Shown here: one piece after another, positions 24,712-32,054 of the stretch
Numbering within the stretch: position 1 is the first letter of the stretch
How the letters are laid out: the number at the start of each line of letters is the position of its first letter
Assembly: GCA_025997475.1 (NCBI GenBank)
Contig: BNUQ01000017.1
Span: 1-33,917 of the forward strand
DNA: 33,917 nt
From: Planctomycetales bacterium
GTDB taxonomy: Bacteria > Planctomycetota > SZUA-567
Direction: 5' to 3'
Notes under the pieces: model-generated
Databases searched by the model: none
Seen by the model: the letters and a program-made list of their open reading frames with translations, nothing else
Told to the model about the DNA's origin: nothing
Position numbers and translations under genes: made by a program

Positions 24712-25142
24712 TCGCCCCGCGCCAGATTTTGCGCCGCCAATTGTTTTTGCAGGCGGTAACGTCGCGGCTCGGTTTGCGGGTTGGCGGTGATGTCGAGGGC
24801 GGAAAAATTGCGGGTGTCGCCGCTAAAACCGGCGGCGTGCAACAAGTCCAACGCCAACGGCATTTGCTCGGACCGGACAAACAGCCGTTCGCCCCGCCGC
24901 AAAAAATCAATTTGATACGTCGGCAACAACGCCGCGATGGCCGCGGATTCCGCGTGCGTCGCGGGCGCGAACGGCAAAACGCCGTAAAGCGCGCCGCCGA
25001 CGGTCAGTTCGGTTTCGCCCGGCAAGTCGTCGGCTTCCCAATAAACGTCGTCGTAAAAAAGCATTTCATACGCGACGCGGCAACTCAAACCTATCCCCAA
25101 GCCGAGAAGCAGAACTAACACGTTGTGTCGGAGTTTTTTCAT
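24708..25142 (-). CDS. Small membrane-anchored protein of unknown function
   Basis: The 144-residue protein begins with a single hydrophobic segment (HNVLVLLLGLGIGLSCRVAY, about 6-25), suggesting a signal anchor with the rest in the periplasm. An acidic linker with tryptophan (DDVYWEADDLPGETEL) follows. Residues 75-120 (LPTYQIDFLRRGERLFVRSE then LALDLLHAAGFSGDT) have the strand-strand-helix pattern of ring-building domains in FliF/YscJ proteins, but one short match is weak evidence. The C-terminus (PRRYRLQKQLAAQNLARGD) is basic. It converges with fumC, overlapping it by 4 bp. ATG 25140-25142 is the chosen start. Function unknown; no flagellar or secretion genes are nearby. Confidence 0.65.
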   Translation of the reverse strand: MKKLRHNVLVLLLGLGIGLSCRVAYEMLFYDDVYWEADDLPGETELTVGGALYGVLPFAPATHAESAAIAALLPTYQIDFLRRGERLFVRSEQMPLALDLLHAAGFSGDTRNFSALDITANPQTEPRRYRLQKQLAAQNLARGD

Positions 25143-25183
25143 CGTGAACCGTGAACGGTTTTCGGCGGCAATTTATTGCCGCC

Positions 25184-25393
25184 GATTGCAACGCGCTTCA
25201 GCGCGGCGAACGTCCAATCGCCCGCCGTTTTAACGGCGGGTAAAATGGCGAAAAAGAATGCAATGGGCTTTGGTCTCAAAAATAAAAAACGCGGTCTCAT
25301 TCCACCGGCTTTAGCCGAACGATTGTTTGGGCTAAAGCCCATTGTTTAGAGGGTGCCTACCCCGCGCTAAAGCGCGTGGCAATTGAATAGAGC
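25184..25393. repeat. GCTCTATTCAATTGCC composite palindromic element, 5'-degraded copy
   Basis: This contains palindromes CGCGCTTCAGCGCG (about 25192), CCCGCCGTTTTAACGGCGGG (25221-25240), CGGCTTTAGCCG (about 25307), GGGCTAAAGCCC (about 25330) and CCCGCGCTAAAGCGCG (about 25361), then the terminus GGCAATTGAATAGAGC. The left terminus is reduced to TTGCAACGCG. Confidence 0.75.
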
Positions 25394-25450
25394 CGTTATT
25401 AACCACCGACGGCGCAACTTTCAACTTTTAACTTTTAACCGCCCATTCAT

Positions 25451-25613
25451 TAGACCTGTTCTAAACCTACGAGCGAGTAAATTTTCGTGTCTAATTTTTC
25501 GTTTCGCAAGGAAAAATGACGAAGCAATACCGAGAGTATTGCGAGGAATTTTGACGCGGCGAGACGGAAAATTAGCCGAAAATTTGCCGCGAATTGGTTG
25601 TCGAACAGGTCTA
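25451..25613. mobile_element. 163-bp foldback MITE-like element, copy 1
   Basis: The ends TAGACCTGTTC (25451-25461) and GAACAGGTCTA (25603-25613) are perfect inverted repeats. Imperfect pairing continues inward over about 75 bp on each side to a centre GCAATAC-CGAGA-GTATTGC, so the whole element folds into one hairpin. A second copy of identical length lies at 31786-31948. It has no coding capacity, so mobilisation would need a transposase in trans. This copy ends one base before the stop codon of the htrA-like gene. Confidence 0.85.
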
Positions 25614-25614
25614 T

Positions 25615-26763
25615 TTATTCCGCGACAAATTTAACGACGCGGCGCTCGCCGGCGCGGGATAAAGTCAGCGTTACTTCGTCGCCGGCGCAAATCGCGCCGA
25701 GGTAATTCGTCAGTTGCGGCAAGCCGCCGACCCGCACCGGCAAATCGTTAATCGCCGTGATTTCGTCGCCGCCGCGGACGCCGGCGCGCGCGGCGGACGT
25801 GTCGGCGAAAACCGTTTGCAGGCGCGGATAAACGTCGCCGGTTTGCGGCTTGGCGAAAACGAACAGCGGACGCGCCGGACGGAGCGGCGGCAATTGAAAA
25901 TCAATTTTCACCGCTTTGCCGTCCCGCTCCGCCGTCAGCGCCAGCGTGATGCCCGCCGGATAAATTCCCTCAATGCTCGCGAGCCGCGCCAACGTCGGCA
26001 CGCGATGTCCCATAAAATCGCGCAGGATGTCGCCGGACATCAAGGGCAAGTCCGAGCGATTGGCGGCGACCGACACCACGCCGTTGTCTTCGCGCCAATC
26101 AACGCCGGTCAGCCGTCCGTGAAAGACGTTGCCGCCGCGCGCCGACCGCAAAAACGGCAACCACAATTTTATCTGGTCGGCGGGAATGGCGTAAGCCACG
26201 CCGGCGTTGCTTTTCAGTCCAAGCCGCGTTTGCGTCATACCGCAGATGCCGATGAGTTCGCCGCGCCGGTTGATTAACGGTCCGCCGGAATTGCCCGGAT
26301 TGACCGCCGCGTCGGTAACAATCGCGTCGTTGTAGCCCTGCCGGAATTGGTGCAACGCCGAAACCACGCCGGCGGAAAACGACACGGTTTGGTCGGTGGC
26401 GCCAAGCGCCAGCGGATTGCCCGCCGCCAAACAAAATTCGCCGACGGACAGCGCCGCCGAGGAGCCGAGCGGCAAAAACGGGAGCGGTTTCGCGCCGTTA
26501 ATTTTCAACAACGCCAAGTCGCCCTGCCGGTCGCGCCCGACGATGTCGGCGTCGAAAACGCGCCCGTCGCCCAACGTCACGCCGACGGTTTTACTCAAAT
26601 TTTCGATGACGTGATGATTGGTAACAATTTCGCCGCTCGCGGAAATCAACGCGCCGCTACCGCCGGCAATAAACACCACCGCCGGCGTTACGCGCGCGAC
26701 CAAGCCGTCTTCGGCGGCGGCGGCGGCGACGCAGAACAGGAGTAGGCAGAAAAGTGAGCGCAT
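25615..26763 (-). CDS. HtrA/DegP-like periplasmic serine protease
   Basis: This S1C-family protease/chaperone should degrade or refold misfolded envelope proteins. The 382-residue protein begins with a signal peptide (MRSLFCLLLFCVAAAAAED). I preferred ATG 26761-26763 to an upstream start because the signal peptide begins there and the upstream part is heptamer repeat. The catalytic triad is visible: His in IVTNHHVIENL, Asp in RQGDLALLKI and Ser in VNPGNSGGPLINRRGELIG. The C-terminus carries a PDZ domain (about 290-375: FADTSAARAGVRGGDEITAI, VRVGGLPQL); a middle region of about 100 residues (from FLRSARGG) is less typical and may be a degenerate first PDZ. The repeat hairpin directly after the stop may stabilise or end the transcript. 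Confidence 0.92.
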   Translation of the reverse strand: MRSLFCLLLFCVAAAAAEDGLVARVTPAVVFIAGGSGALISASGEIVTNHHVIENLSKTVGVTLGDGRVFDADIVGRDRQGDLALLKINGAKPLPFLPLGSSAALSVGEFCLAAGNPLALGATDQTVSFSAGVVSALHQFRQGYNDAIVTDAAVNPGNSGGPLINRRGELIGICGMTQTRLGLKSNAGVAYAIPADQIKLWLPFLRSARGGNVFHGRLTGVDWREDNGVVSVAANRSDLPLMSGDILRDFMGHRVPTLARLASIEGIYPAGITLALTAERDGKAVKIDFQLPPLRPARPLFVFAKPQTGDVYPRLQTVFADTSAARAGVRGGDEITAINDLPVRVGGLPQLTNYLGAICAGDEVTLTLSRAGERRVVKFVAE

Positions 26764-26770
26764 TTTTTTA

Positions 26771-26874
26771 GAGAGAAGAGTTAAGAGTTGAGAGTTTAGC
26801 AAAGGTCGCGCTTCGCGCATATTTTTAAATAACTCCGACTTTTAACGCTGAACTCTCAACTCTCAACTCTCTCT
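26771..26874. repeat. Inverted pair of GAGTTGA heptamer arrays between the ABC exporter and htrA-like genes
   Basis: GAAGAGTTAAGAGTTGAGAG (about 26774-26793) faces CTGAACTCTCAACTCTCAAC (about 26848-26867) across a GCGCTTCGCGC core. The ABC transporter stop codon TGA (26856-26858) and its last residues RVES are encoded inside the array. Confidence 0.6.
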
Positions 26875-28613
26875 TTAAGCATTTCCCTCGCCGTGCCGTC
26901 GGCGACGATTTGTCCGTCGGCGAGTTGAAAAATCCGGTCGCAGTGCGCGAGCGTGTGCAGACGGTGCGCGACGCTAATCGTCGTGATTTTGCCGGCGAAT
27001 TGGCGGAGGCCGGCGAGAAAATGGCGCTCGGTTTCCAAGTCCAACGAACTCGTCGCTTCGTCCAAAATCAAAATCGTCGGCGACCGGTATAACGCCCGCG
27101 CCAAGCCGACGCGCTGGCGTTGCCCGCCCGACAAACGGGCGCCGCGCTCGCCAATCAGCGTGTCCAAGCCCGCCGGCAATTCGGCGATGAAGTCGGCGAA
27201 TTGCGCGAGCGCCGCGGCGCGGCGCAACGCCGCTTCGTCAATCGCCGCGTCCGGCAGACCGAACGCGATATTGCGCCGCAAGGTGTCGTCCAATAAATAA
27301 ATGGTCTGCGGCACGTAACCGATTTGTCGCCGCCACGCCGCGACGTTTTCGGCGGTCAATTCCGCGTCGTCCAATAAAATTTTTCCGCCCGTCGGCGCGA
27401 ACAAACCGACCAACAAATCAATCAGCGTGCTTTTGCCCGCGCCGCTACCGCCGATAAATCCCGCCGCCGCGCCTATCGGAATAGTCAGCGAAACGTCGCG
27501 CAAAACCGGCGCGGGGCGATGCGGATAAGCAAATGAAACCCGCTCAAAACGAATCTCTTTCGCGAGCGCGGGTAACGGCGTCGCGACGACGGTCGTCGGC
27601 GCCGTTGCCGGCGCGGTGATTTCCGCGTGCAGGCGCGCAATCGCCGCCGAGGCAAATTGCAGATTTTGCAAGTTGAAAATAATGCGATTAACCGACGGCA
27701 AAAGCCGGAAAGTCGCGCCGACAAACAGCCCCAACACCGGCACGAGCATCGGATTTTCCTGCCAGACCATCACGGAAATCAACCCCGCCAAACCGGCGAC
27801 CGCCAACACTTCCAACACCAAGCGCGGCAGTTGCGACACCGTGCCGAAACGGCAGTCAATCGCGGCGGCGGCGGTGTTGTGTTCGGCGTGGCGCGCGCGA
27901 AAAAATTCTTCGCGGTCGAGCAGTTTGATTTCTTTGACGCCGTTTAAGCCCTGCATCGTTTGCTTGCCGAGTTCGATTTGATGGCGGTTGCGCTCGGCGC
28001 CCGCCCGCGCCAAATAGCGGCGCAACGTGAAATGGAGCGGCAACAACAAAATGCCGATGACGACGCCGATAATGAGCGTGCCCCAAAATTCGGCGTAGAG
28101 CAACAGCGCGAAAATTCCGCCGACCACCATGCTTTCGGCGAGCGCGTTTAGAAACGCGCCGAGCGCGAGGGTGTAGGTGCGGACTTCGGCGAGGTGCGCG
28201 TTCATTTCGCCGGTGTTGCGCGTCAGAAATTCGCGATACGGCATTTGCAAATAACGCGCGAACAAACGCGCGGTCAAATCGCGTCCGACGTTGGTGAAAA
28301 ACGCGGTCTGCCGCCACGTGAGGAAATACAAAAATAAATTTTTCAGCAGAAAAACCGCGACGATGACGAGCATTCCGCCCACGACCAATTGCGCGGACGA
28401 CGGGTCGCCGAGCCAATGGCGGACGGTTTGCCACGCCGACGATTGCGCGAAACGGCTCTCGCCGGTCATCACCGCGAGGAGCGGCACAATCAAGCCCAGC
28501 CCGACGGCTTCCAACAACATCCCCACCGCCATCAGCGCGATGAGCCGGAGAAACGTCCGCCCCTGCGCGGGCGTGAGCAAACTGAAAAATTTACGAAAGA
28601 GGCGGCGAAGCAT
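26856..28613 (-). CDS. ABC exporter, fused permease-ATPase (PglK/MsbA-like)
   Basis: The 585-residue half-transporter should dimerise and flip a lipid-linked substrate across the inner membrane. Residues 1-320 hold about six membrane segments; MLLEAVGLGLIVPLLAVM and FRLLPSVNRIIFNLQNLQFA resemble the lipid-linked oligosaccharide flippase PglK more than MsbA. The C-terminal ATPase domain (about 345-580) has Walker A (GGSGAGKSTLIDLLVG), a Q-loop (YVPQTIYLLDDTLRRNIAFG), the signature LSGGQRQRVGLARALY, Walker B (ILILDEATSSLDLETE) and the switch His (SVAHRLHTL). The stop codon lies in a heptamer array. ATG 28611-28613 has no clear ribosome-binding site. A substrate such as an undecaprenyl-linked glycan made from the WecA-like product is possible but unproven; no glycosyltransferases adjoin it. 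Confidence 0.88.
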   Translation of the reverse strand: MLRRLFRKFFSLLTPAQGRTFLRLIALMAVGMLLEAVGLGLIVPLLAVMTGESRFAQSSAWQTVRHWLGDPSSAQLVVGGMLVIVAVFLLKNLFLYFLTWRQTAFFTNVGRDLTARLFARYLQMPYREFLTRNTGEMNAHLAEVRTYTLALGAFLNALAESMVVGGIFALLLYAEFWGTLIIGVVIGILLLPLHFTLRRYLARAGAERNRHQIELGKQTMQGLNGVKEIKLLDREEFFRARHAEHNTAAAAIDCRFGTVSQLPRLVLEVLAVAGLAGLISVMVWQENPMLVPVLGLFVGATFRLLPSVNRIIFNLQNLQFASAAIARLHAEITAPATAPTTVVATPLPALAKEIRFERVSFAYPHRPAPVLRDVSLTIPIGAAAGFIGGSGAGKSTLIDLLVGLFAPTGGKILLDDAELTAENVAAWRRQIGYVPQTIYLLDDTLRRNIAFGLPDAAIDEAALRRAAALAQFADFIAELPAGLDTLIGERGARLSGGQRQRVGLARALYRSPTILILDEATSSLDLETERHFLAGLRQFAGKITTISVAHRLHTLAHCDRIFQLADGQIVADGTAREMLKERVES

Positions 28614-28620
28614 TGGAGAC

Positions 28621-28865
28621 CAATTAACAATTCACAATTTACAATTAACAATTAGAGCGGTTTGATAATTTCCCTAAATGTATTGTCGTCGGCTTTAGCC
28701 GACGGATTAAGAGCGCTACTCTTGATGGGTTTTAACCCTGCAAGTTAATGGTGTAGGGCTAAAGCCCGCTAAAAGCCAAACTCGAATCCATCGGCTGAAG
28801 CCGACGGCAATACATTGATGGTTCGCCTCAAAATTGTTAATTGTCAATTGTTAATTGTTAATTGC
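28621..28865. repeat. Heptamer arrays flanking a GTCGGCTTTAGCCGAC palindromic element
   Basis: The outer arms are AATTAACAATTCACAATTTA (from 28622) and ATTGTTAATTGTCAATTG (from 28833). Inside, AATGTATTG-TCGTCGGCTTTAGCCGAC (28677-28707) faces ATCGGCTGAAGCCGAC-GGCAATACATT (about 28790-28816), with further GGGTTTTAACCC and GGGCTAAAGCCC palindromes. The whole gap between smpB and the ABC gene can fold on itself. No gene is seen. Confidence 0.7.
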
Positions 28866-28866
28866 T

Positions 28867-29343
28867 CTATCGGCGGGTATTCATAATGCGGCGTTTGTGC
28901 AGGTCGAAGTCGCGTTTTTTCAGGGTTTCGCGTTTGTCGTATTCGGCTTTGCCTTGGGCGAGCGCGATTTCTAATTTCGCCAAACCGTGTTTGAAATAGA
29001 TTTTCGTCGGCACGATGGTGAATCCTTTTTCGTCTTCGGCGCGGGCGAATTTGCGGATTTCGCGTTTGTGGGCAAGCAAATTGCGCGGCGCGAGCGGGAC
29101 GTGATTGAGCCGGTTCGCCATCGGATATTCGGAAATGTTTAAGCCGAGAACTTGCAGTTTGCCGTTTTGCGTCCGCACGTAACTGTCGCTGAAATTCGCC
29201 TTACCCTCGCGCAAACTTTTCACTTCGCTCCCGCACAGCACGATGCCGCACTCCAACTTTTCCGTCAGGAAATAGTCGTGCGCCGCGCGTTTGTTGAACG
29301 CGATAATTTTGATGCCGTCGTTGTCGGAGCGATGCTTGGTCAT
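28867..29343 (-). CDS. smpB: SsrA-binding protein SmpB
   Basis: SmpB binds tmRNA and brings it to stalled ribosomes for trans-translation. The 158-residue protein has the OB-fold core strings FNKRAAHDYFLTEKLECGIV, LCGSEVKSLREGKANFSDSY, KREIRKFARAEDEKGFTIVP with TKIYFKHGLAKLEIALAQGK, and the basic C-terminal tail (EYDKRETLKKRDFDLHKRRI) that sits in the decoding site. I chose ATG 29341-29343 (MTKHRSDNDG...), the usual family start, over a start 11 residues upstream. No strong ribosome-binding site is visible. I found no tmRNA gene nearby. Copy 2 of the 290-bp multi-hairpin element lies directly upstream and would be in or next to its leader. Confidence 0.96.
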   Translation of the reverse strand: MTKHRSDNDGIKIIAFNKRAAHDYFLTEKLECGIVLCGSEVKSLREGKANFSDSYVRTQNGKLQVLGLNISEYPMANRLNHVPLAPRNLLAHKREIRKFARAEDEKGFTIVPTKIYFKHGLAKLEIALAQGKAEYDKRETLKKRDFDLHKRRIMNTRR

Positions 29344-29400
29344 TGGTTTTATAGTGTTTAACGTTGAAATTTGCACGCGCGCGTCGCGAAGAGAAAAATC

Positions 29401-29690
29401 AAACTCCGCTAAAAGCCCCGACAGGGGCTTAATGTGAATAACCCCGAGTGGAGCGGCGAGGCGTTTCCGCCGCGCAACTCGGGGAAAAGCGTCCCGCCAA
29501 CCACAACCCCGACAGGGGTTGAACTATTTGTTGAACCCCTCTCGGGGTTCGGTCATCGGGCGGCGTCATCCCCGACCGGCGCGACGATAGAACGTGTCGC
29601 TTGGTCGGGGTTATTCAAATTAAACGCCTACGGCGTTTTTTAAGGATTTTATTTTTTCAAGTCAGTTGCTATTTGGGGGGCGCGCGTAAC
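29401..29690. repeat. 290-bp multi-hairpin element, copy 2
   Basis: Same length, order and orientation as 5724-6013. The stems AGCCCCGACAGGGGCT, CCCCGAGT...ACTCGGGG, AACCCCGACAGGGGTT and AACGCCTACGGCGTT are preserved, while loop bases differ (GATA against GACA). It ends GGCGCGCGTAAC, like copy 1, and is followed by ATTCTTA heptamers (29693-29712). Confidence 0.85.
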
Positions 29691-29747
29691 TTTAATTCTT
29701 AATTCTTAATTGAATTATGAACTTGCCGCCGCAACTTGCAATCTTGC

Positions 29748-31442
29748 CTATGCGTCGCGATTGATATACGCGAAATTCGCCGCGCGGTCGGCGTCATAAA
29801 CGTCATAGCCGATTTTCATCGGCGCGGCAAATTCTTTGGCGCGGTCGCGGGCTAATTTCTCGGCGCGAAATTTTTTCGCGGTTTCGTAATTTGTAATTTG
29901 TAACTGTCGCTTCGCCCACGCCAATTCGTCGCCGGCGAAGCCGTGATAAATTTCGTCGATGGCGGCGGTCATCTCCGCGTAATCCGCAAATTCGTCGCGC
30001 CGAAAACGCGCCAACCAGTGCGCGATTTTCCGGCGCGGCGCGATAACGCCGCCCACGTCCAACCAGTCGTCCGGCGCGTTTTTATCCGGCACGTCCCGCG
30101 CCGCGGCGTTTTTGGCGAGCGTTTCACCGAGATAAAAATCCAACGCCATTTGATAATTCCGCCGCGCCGTTGCCACATAAGCCGCCGGAATTTTGCCCGC
30201 CGATAAATTGAGCGCCGCCGGATTTTGCAAGCGGTCAAGCGCGGTCTGAATTCTCCCCGCGGTCAGCGGCGTCCAAACTTCGCCGTGAAAAAGTTGGCGC
30301 GTTTTATCGCGTCGCCGGTCGCGGTCGCGCCACTTTTGGTTGTCGCGCTCGACGCCGACCGAAAACAGGTTGGCGCCCGGCAATAAAACGCTTTGCCCGT
30401 TTTCTTCGACCAACAACGAAAAGGGAAAATCCGCCGTGTCGAGCGGCGCGTAATGTTTGCCGACGACCGTGGTGAACATTCCAATTCGCGCCGGTAAGAG
30501 AATAGAAGCGTTGGAACCGAATTTCACGCCGCGCTCGAAAACGCCGTAATGCCGCGGTCCGAGTTTGTAGCGGTGGTTGGAAAAATTGGCGCCGCTACCG
30601 GCGTTGCCGAAAGACCACGCGGCGGCGATGAGCAACGACGGCTGATGATGCGACACCGCGAACGGCGCGGCGAACAACGCCGAACTCTCGCCGCGCTGAA
30701 AATCACAGTCGGCGAAAAACAGCGAATTGTCGGCGTGAAAACCGCGGTCTAAAATCGCGCCGTCGGCGACGAAACATTTTTCCACTTGGCAACCGTCGCC
30801 GACATAGCCGCCCGCCGCGACGACGGAACGGCTAATTATCGCGCCCGCGCCGACCGCGCCGTTAATCGTGCCGTTTTGAATTTTTGTCGCGCCGATAATT
30901 GACGCGCCGGCGCCGACGGCGACATTCGTCAGCAGTCCGCCGACGATTTGCGCGTTCGCGCCGATGATGCCGGCGGCGGATTTTTTCACCGCGGCGGTCG
31001 TCCGCCGCCAGCGGGCGCGCGAAGCGTCGTCGTAACTCGCGAAACATTCGAGCCACACGAGCGGCGCGATAAGTTCCGCGTGCAAAATAATTTCGTAGCC
31101 GCCGGGTTCGCGCAACACGGTCGCGACTTCGTCGTTACCGCTTTTGCCGTCGTGCGCCAACTGCGCGCCGCCGCCGATTTTGACGTTTTCGCCGACGGCG
31201 TAATTTTCGAGGTAACTGTCGCGAATCTGCGCGTTGTCGGCGACGCGACAATTGGTCAGCGTCGCGTTTTCGAGCCCGCTCTGCGGCGAATTAAACGCGC
31301 CGATTTCGTTGTCGCCGCGAAACGCCGCGTTGAAAATTCGCGCCGGTGAAAAATCCGCCGCGACGCGCGTGCGCGACCAGTCGGCGGCGCGGCAACGGTT
31401 GGCTTCGAGCGCGTGAATTTCGGCGGCGGTGAGCGGACGCAT
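29748..31442 (-). CDS. DUF4954-family protein with left-handed beta-helix repeats
   Basis: The 564-residue protein matches what I recall of the DUF4954 family, large proteins of unknown activity with hexapeptide (left-handed beta-helix) repeats like sugar acyltransferases and nucleotidyltransferases. It begins MRPLTAAEIHALEANRCRAA. Repeats of isoleucine/valine-rich hexads run from about 45 to 100 (LTNCRVADNAQIRDSYLENY, AVGENVKIGGGAQL) and 150-240 (IIGANAQIVGGLLTNVAVGA, GASIIGATKIQNGTINGAVG). A middle block (HHQPSLLIAAAWSFGNAGSG, NFSNHRYKLGPRHYGVFERG) is a distinctive conserved patch. The C-terminal third is helical. A sugar-nucleotide or acyl-transfer role is only a structural analogy. ATG 31440-31442 is the start; no ribosome-binding site is clear. 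Confidence 0.8.
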   Translation of the reverse strand: MRPLTAAEIHALEANRCRAADWSRTRVAADFSPARIFNAAFRGDNEIGAFNSPQSGLENATLTNCRVADNAQIRDSYLENYAVGENVKIGGGAQLAHDGKSGNDEVATVLREPGGYEIILHAELIAPLVWLECFASYDDASRARWRRTTAAVKKSAAGIIGANAQIVGGLLTNVAVGAGASIIGATKIQNGTINGAVGAGAIISRSVVAAGGYVGDGCQVEKCFVADGAILDRGFHADNSLFFADCDFQRGESSALFAAPFAVSHHQPSLLIAAAWSFGNAGSGANFSNHRYKLGPRHYGVFERGVKFGSNASILLPARIGMFTTVVGKHYAPLDTADFPFSLLVEENGQSVLLPGANLFSVGVERDNQKWRDRDRRRDKTRQLFHGEVWTPLTAGRIQTALDRLQNPAALNLSAGKIPAAYVATARRNYQMALDFYLGETLAKNAAARDVPDKNAPDDWLDVGGVIAPRRKIAHWLARFRRDEFADYAEMTAAIDEIYHGFAGDELAWAKRQLQITNYETAKKFRAEKLARDRAKEFAAPMKIGYDVYDADRAANFAYINRDA

Positions 31443-31447
31443 AAGGG

Positions 31448-31609
31448 CAATTCAGAATGAAGAATGAAGAATGACCGCGCGTTTATAATCGGAGTTGGTT
31501 AATTTTCGAGCGTCGAATATGATGTCCGGTCATTTAGACCGATTTCCCCCATCGCACTTCGTAATTCATAGTTTTTAATTCTTAATTGAGATTGCGCGGC
31601 GGTGTTCTT
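31448..31609. other. Intergenic region with GAATGAA heptamers
   Basis: CAGAATGAAGAATGAAGAAT (from 31453) sits just upstream of the DUF4954 start, and TTTTTAATTCTTAATTGAG (from 31572) farther on. No gene is seen. Confidence 0.45.
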
Positions 31610-31955
31610 GCTCTATTCAATTGCCACGCGCTTTAGCGCGTGGTTAGCGTTTCCTCTAAATAACGGGCTTTAGCCCAAATAAACCCATCGGCTAAAGCCG
31701 ATGAAATTAAACGACATTATTTTTGGGCTAAAGCCCCTTGTTCTTTTTGACCGCCGACCACGCCTTAAAAGGCGTGGCAATTGAATAGACCTGTTCTAAA
31801 CCTACGAGTGAGCAAATGTTCGTGTCTAATTTTCCGTGCCGCAAGGAAAAATGACGAAGCAATACCGAGAGTATTGCAAGGAATTTTGACGCGGCGGGAC
31901 GGAAAATTAGCCGAAAATTTGCCGCGAATTGGTTGTCGAACAGGTCTAATAGAGC
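31610..31955. repeat. GCTCTATTCAATTGCC composite element split by the foldback element
   Basis: The left terminus GCTCTATTCAATTGCC (31610-31625) is followed by palindromes CACGCGCTTTAGCGCGTG, GGGCTTTAGCCC, ATCGGCTAAAGCCGAT, GGGCTAAAGCCC and CCACGCCTTAAAAGGCGTGG. The right terminus GGCAATTGAA is cut at 31785, and its remainder (ATAGAGC) reappears at 31949-31955 after the 163-bp element, showing the order of insertion. Confidence 0.8.
31786..31948. mobile_element. 163-bp foldback MITE-like element, copy 2
   Basis: The termini TAGACCTGTTC and GAACAGGTCTA and the length are identical to copy 1 (25451-25613). A few internal substitutions occur; at one arm position T-A in copy 1 is C-G here (left arm GTTTCGC to GTGCCGC, right arm GCGAGAC to GCGGGAC), preserving the hairpin. 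It is inserted in the right terminus of a composite palindromic element. Confidence 0.85.
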
Positions 31956-32054
31956 CACCGCGTTGAGGCGGACCGGCGGAATAAATTATCGCGCCGCCTC
32001 AATTCTTAATTCTTAATTCTGCATTCTTAAATTGGTTCGTAACGGGAGATGAAG

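Noticed and set aside
29434..29643. Short open frames across the two 290-bp elements (here and at 5731-5940)
   Set aside because: The frames are on opposite strands and not conserved between the two copies; variation follows hairpin structure, not codons.
28621..29748. tmRNA gene beside smpB
   Set aside because: No tRNA-Ala-like ends or tag frame can be seen; the flanks are repeat elements.
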